Assembly (NCBI GenBank): GCA_900319685.1
Contig: ONPI01000022.1
Location: 1 to 34,658 of the forward strand
Origin: an uncultured Bacteroidales bacterium
GTDB taxonomy: Bacteria > Bacteroidota > Bacteroidia > Bacteroidales > UBA932
Direction of reading: 5' to 3'
DNA length: 34,658 bases
The notes beneath the pieces were generated by a model that was given only the letters and a program-made list of their open reading frames with translations, searched no databases and had not been told where the DNA came from. A program made the translations under genes and the position numbers. Shown piece after piece: positions 32,117-34,658 of the stretch (the stretch's first letter is position 1; the number at the start of each line of letters is the position of its first letter).

Positions 32117-34658
32117 ATTCGTTGATATCCTTGACTTTCTTCACAATCTCCCTGTAATCTCCGGTATCCTTCCCGGAAGAGAAATTGCGCAGGTACAGGT
32201 TTTCAGAAACGACCTTCTCATCCTCGCCGGTGAGGGTAAGCCTCATCAGGCAAGGTCCGTCCGGAATGTCGGCGACATCGATCGCATCTATCGTGGTATC
32301 CTCGGCGAGACAGACCTTGGCAGTCTTGGAATAGACTTCCTCGTCCTTGAGGTTTGTCAGGACTATCTTCACAGTCAGAGAGTCGGTGCCGCAGATCGTG
32401 GAATTGACAGCCTGTACCGTCATCGCCGAAGGGTTGAACTGCACATGGAGAGGCTCGCAGGCCTTCATCACCCCGTAGAAAGCGGCAGTCTTGTCGAAAT
32501 AGTAATCGTAAGTCTGCCATGCCAGGCTAGGCCATGCGCTGTGTGACATCCAGATCAACAGTCCCTTGCGGGCGACATTGTTCGCCTCGTACATTGCCCG
32601 GTAGCCGTCATAGTTGATGTACTGGGCATATTCGGTGAAGGATTCGGCAGATTCAAGCGCTTCCTCTCCGAATCGGCGTCCGACCATCCCGAGGAATGCG
32701 GTGTCGCCCTGGGCTCCTGTCCTGGTGAAATCGTGCTGGCCCCAGACATCGTCGGATGGCCAGAGATGGTCCTCTCCCAGGGTTGCGGTGAGGCTACCGA
32801 TATTCATGATCGCAGGCATTCCCCTTTCCGTGTGGAACTTCAGGGCAGGCATCGAGAAATAGGTATCCGGTTCGACCGCCCTGTAAGGTCCGTGTCCCGA
32901 CACTCCGTCGTCGGCGGAGGAAGGAATATAGAGCATTCCCGGGTGATATTTGCCCACGGTCTGGACGAGCCTTGCATTCAGGGTTGCCGGAGGATACCCT
33001 TCGTTGCGGCCGCAATACATTCCGATGCTTGGATGACGGCGGATGAGCTTGACATAGTCTTCGGCATTTGCGATGAACATATCCTCATCGTCCGGATCCG
33101 GACCGTCGGTCGGATTGGCCAGCCAGAAGTCCTGCCATACAAGGATACCGTATTTGTCGCATGCGTCGTAGAACTCTTCGTCACCCGTCTGGCCCACCCA
33201 GTTGCGTATCATATTGAGATTCATCTCCTTATGATAAGAGACCGCCTTGTCGTATTCATCGGCACCGTAGCGGAGGAGATATTCGCTGAAGCCCCAGTTG
33301 CCGCCCTTAGGGAGGAAGCGGTGGCCGTTGACATATAAGTTCAGGCTCGTACGTTCGCCGCTCCAGGTGATTTCACGGATTCCGGCTTTCCAGCACAGGT
33401 CAGGGTTGGCGGTGTCGAGCGTATCCCCTTCGGCCACGAAAGTGAAAGTGGCGTCGTGGAGAGCCTGCTTACCATAGCCGTTAGGCCACCAAAGTGCAAC
33501 CTGGCGGTTCATCAGTTCAGGGCAATCCGACGGGCTGATGGTCACCGTCCTGGTCTCGCCCGGCATAAGCGCAACGGCCTTGCTGAACATGAGACTGTCC
33601 ATGGAACCTGCGACGGTTCCCCTGACAGGTCCATCGGACAGATTCGTGACATCCACGGAGAAAGTCATCGTTGCAAGCGTGTCAGGCTGCGATATACGGC
33701 TCTGCACCATCGGATTGTCGAGAACGACATCCTTGGCGTTGGTAAACCGGACGTCATTCCATATTCCTACTTCACGCCCTCTGACGGTCGGAATCCAGTC
33801 CCATCCTACGGTCGCATGGAACGTCGGGTTGTCGGCTCCCAGGATACCACCGTTGAAATCAGGGCTTTCGGCATTCTTCTCCTTCACCGCTCCGTAATTG
33901 GCATTCTTGATGACATGTATCGCGATGATGGCACTGCCGGTCGTATCGAGCAGCTCCGTTACGTCGAAACGTCCGCGGATGAAGGCTCCGGCCATGTCGC
34001 CGAGTCGGTGTCCGTTCATGAACACCTCAGCCTTCCAGTTGATTCCATCGAGGTTAAGGATGGTCCTCGGGCGAAGGCTGTCGGTCGGGACCGGAACCGT
34101 TCCCCTGTACCAGAAGTCACTGTTGAAGAACGACTCGGATATCTGCTGGATATTGTCTGCAACTCCCGGATCTGGAACCACGCCGGCCTCGACGTAGCTG
34201 GTCAGGACGGTGCCGGGGACAACCGCAGGCAGCCAAGCCGAAGCATCGTAACCGGTATTGGAGATTTCCTCTCCGGTGCCTTCCACGCTTCCGGCACGCT
34301 GTAGCTGCCATGAACCGGGGCCTATTCCGGCAGTCTCGGCAGCCACCTCAAGCCCTTTCTTGAACAGGGCTTTCTTGTCAGGCAGCCGGACACCGATGAC
34401 CTGTATCTCGCTCACGGCGAAATGCCCGGTGGAATCGGCGCCTGTCATCGACAGCCTGATGTAACGTCCCTTCCCTTTCTTTATCGGGACGACAGAGAGA
34501 AGGGAATCTATGGCCGGGACCGGCATCACTTTCTTCCATTTCTCGCCGTCTTCGGATGACTCGAGCAAGGCCAGCTTGGCTTTGTGTATCCAATGGATAT
34601 TGACCAGGTTGAACTCGCTCAGGGCACCAAGGTCCACGGTGATCCACTGCGGCTGGTC
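32103..34658 (-). CDS. GH2-family glycosidase with F5/8 type C domain (5' end outside window)
   Basis: 851 residues of a large glycoside hydrolase whose start lies beyond the right edge. The fragment begins inside an F5/8 type C (discoidin, CBM32-like) domain (PQWITVDLG), then has a GH2 sugar-binding jelly roll (about 135-310, with GWDWIPTVRGR), Ig-like domains, and a TIM barrel (about 435-710). The probable acid/base Glu is in GRNEG and the nucleophile Glu in FHTERGMP, about fragment residues 553 and 611. The pattern is that of exo-beta-glucosaminidase and beta-mannosidase relatives; the exact sugar is not certain. It is probably secreted or periplasmic, but the signal peptide is out of view. 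Its end overlaps hydG by 14 bases, an odd pairing of a glycan enzyme with a hydrogenase maturase. Confidence 0.9.
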   Translation of the reverse strand, partial: DQPQWITVDLGALSEFNLVNIHWIHKAKLALLESSEDGEKWKKVMPVPAIDSLLSVVPIKKGKGRYIRLSMTGADSTGHFAVSEIQVIGVRLPDKKALFKKGLEVAAETAGIGPGSWQLQRAGSVEGTGEEISNTGYDASAWLPAVVPGTVLTSYVEAGVVPDPGVADNIQQISESFFNSDFWYRGTVPVPTDSLRPRTILNLDGINWKAEVFMNGHRLGDMAGAFIRGRFDVTELLDTTGSAIIAIHVIKNANYGAVKEKNAESPDFNGGILGADNPTFHATVGWDWIPTVRGREVGIWNDVRFTNAKDVVLDNPMVQSRISQPDTLATMTFSVDVTNLSDGPVRGTVAGSMDSLMFSKAVALMPGETRTVTISPSDCPELMNRQVALWWPNGYGKQALHDATFTFVAEGDTLDTANPDLCWKAGIREITWSGERTSLNLYVNGHRFLPKGGNWGFSEYLLRYGADEYDKAVSYHKEMNLNMIRNWVGQTGDEEFYDACDKYGILVWQDFWLANPTDGPDPDDEDMFIANAEDYVKLIRRHPSIGMYCGRNEGYPPATLNARLVQTVGKYHPGMLYIPSSADDGVSGHGPYRAVEPDTYFSMPALKFHTERGMPAIMNIGSLTATLGEDHLWPSDDVWGQHDFTRTGAQGDTAFLGMVGRRFGEEALESAESFTEYAQYINYDGYRAMYEANNVARKGLLIWMSHSAWPSLAWQTYDYYFDKTAAFYGVMKACEPLHVQFNPSAMTVQAVNSTICGTDSLTVKIVLTNLKDEEVYSKTAKVCLAEDTTIDAIDVADIPDGPCLMRLTLTGEDEKVVSENLYLRNFSSGKDTGDYREIVKKVKDINEYVNL

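Overview
The window is about 34.7 kb of gene-dense bacterial chromosome, almost certainly from an anaerobic member of the Bacteroidales (Bacteroidetes). Three things point there: several promoters of the Bacteroidetes type (TAnnTTTG, best cases with TTTG or TTTC 19-20 bases upstream), the near absence of Shine-Dalgarno sequences, and gene types typical of gut Bacteroidetes (an RsiV-like DUF3298 lipoprotein, DUF4298, a GH2 enzyme with an F5/8 type C domain, and trimeric [FeFe] hydrogenase genes). Base composition looks uniform and moderately GC-rich. I see no rRNA, CRISPR array, insertion sequence, integrase or phage gene. No stretch over 300 bases lacks a gene; the largest gaps are 16387-16625, 9531-9756 and 25064-25270.

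Region 1 (1-7042, minus strand) is a tightly packed unit read leftwards off the edge: RsiV-like lipoprotein, CPA2 cation antiporter, HprK-related kinase, S24/S26 signal-peptidase-like protein, PqqD-like chaperone, NTP_transf_5 nucleotidyltransferase, and an ABC exporter cut by the edge. Kinase + PqqD + nucleotidyltransferase + ABC exporter is the accessory set of kinase-bearing lasso peptide clusters and HprK/PqqD-type peptide-modification loci. No precursor or cyclase is visible, and the junctions leave no room for one.

Region 2 (7025-9530, minus) holds a DAACS-family symporter, a frameshifted small Spy-like periplasmic protein gene, and an exported protein of unknown function. Region 3 (9697-14911, plus) holds a phosphoribosyltransferase-like gene overlapping a CodB-type nucleobase permease and ending in a strong terminator, then a lipid trio: GNAT-like acyltransferase, CDP-alcohol phosphatidyltransferase and PlsC-like acyltransferase. 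A tRNA-Ala(CGC), a DUF4298 gene and a D-2-hydroxyacid dehydrogenase follow. A GC-rich palindromic element and a bidirectional terminator separate these from region 4.

Region 4 (16626-25063, minus) is a citrate operon: citD, citE, citF, citX and a citC-citG fusion, followed by aconitase and NADP-isocitrate dehydrogenase. Together they can split citrate to acetate and oxaloacetate, or carry it to 2-oxoglutarate with NADPH. Region 5 (25209-29407, plus) diverges from it and encodes the HydB-HydA-HydC electron-bifurcating [FeFe] hydrogenase. Converging on it (29464-34658, minus) are a GH2 glycosidase, hydG and hydF. HydE is not in the window. Regions 4 and 5 read as fermentative carbon and redox metabolism of a strict anaerobe.
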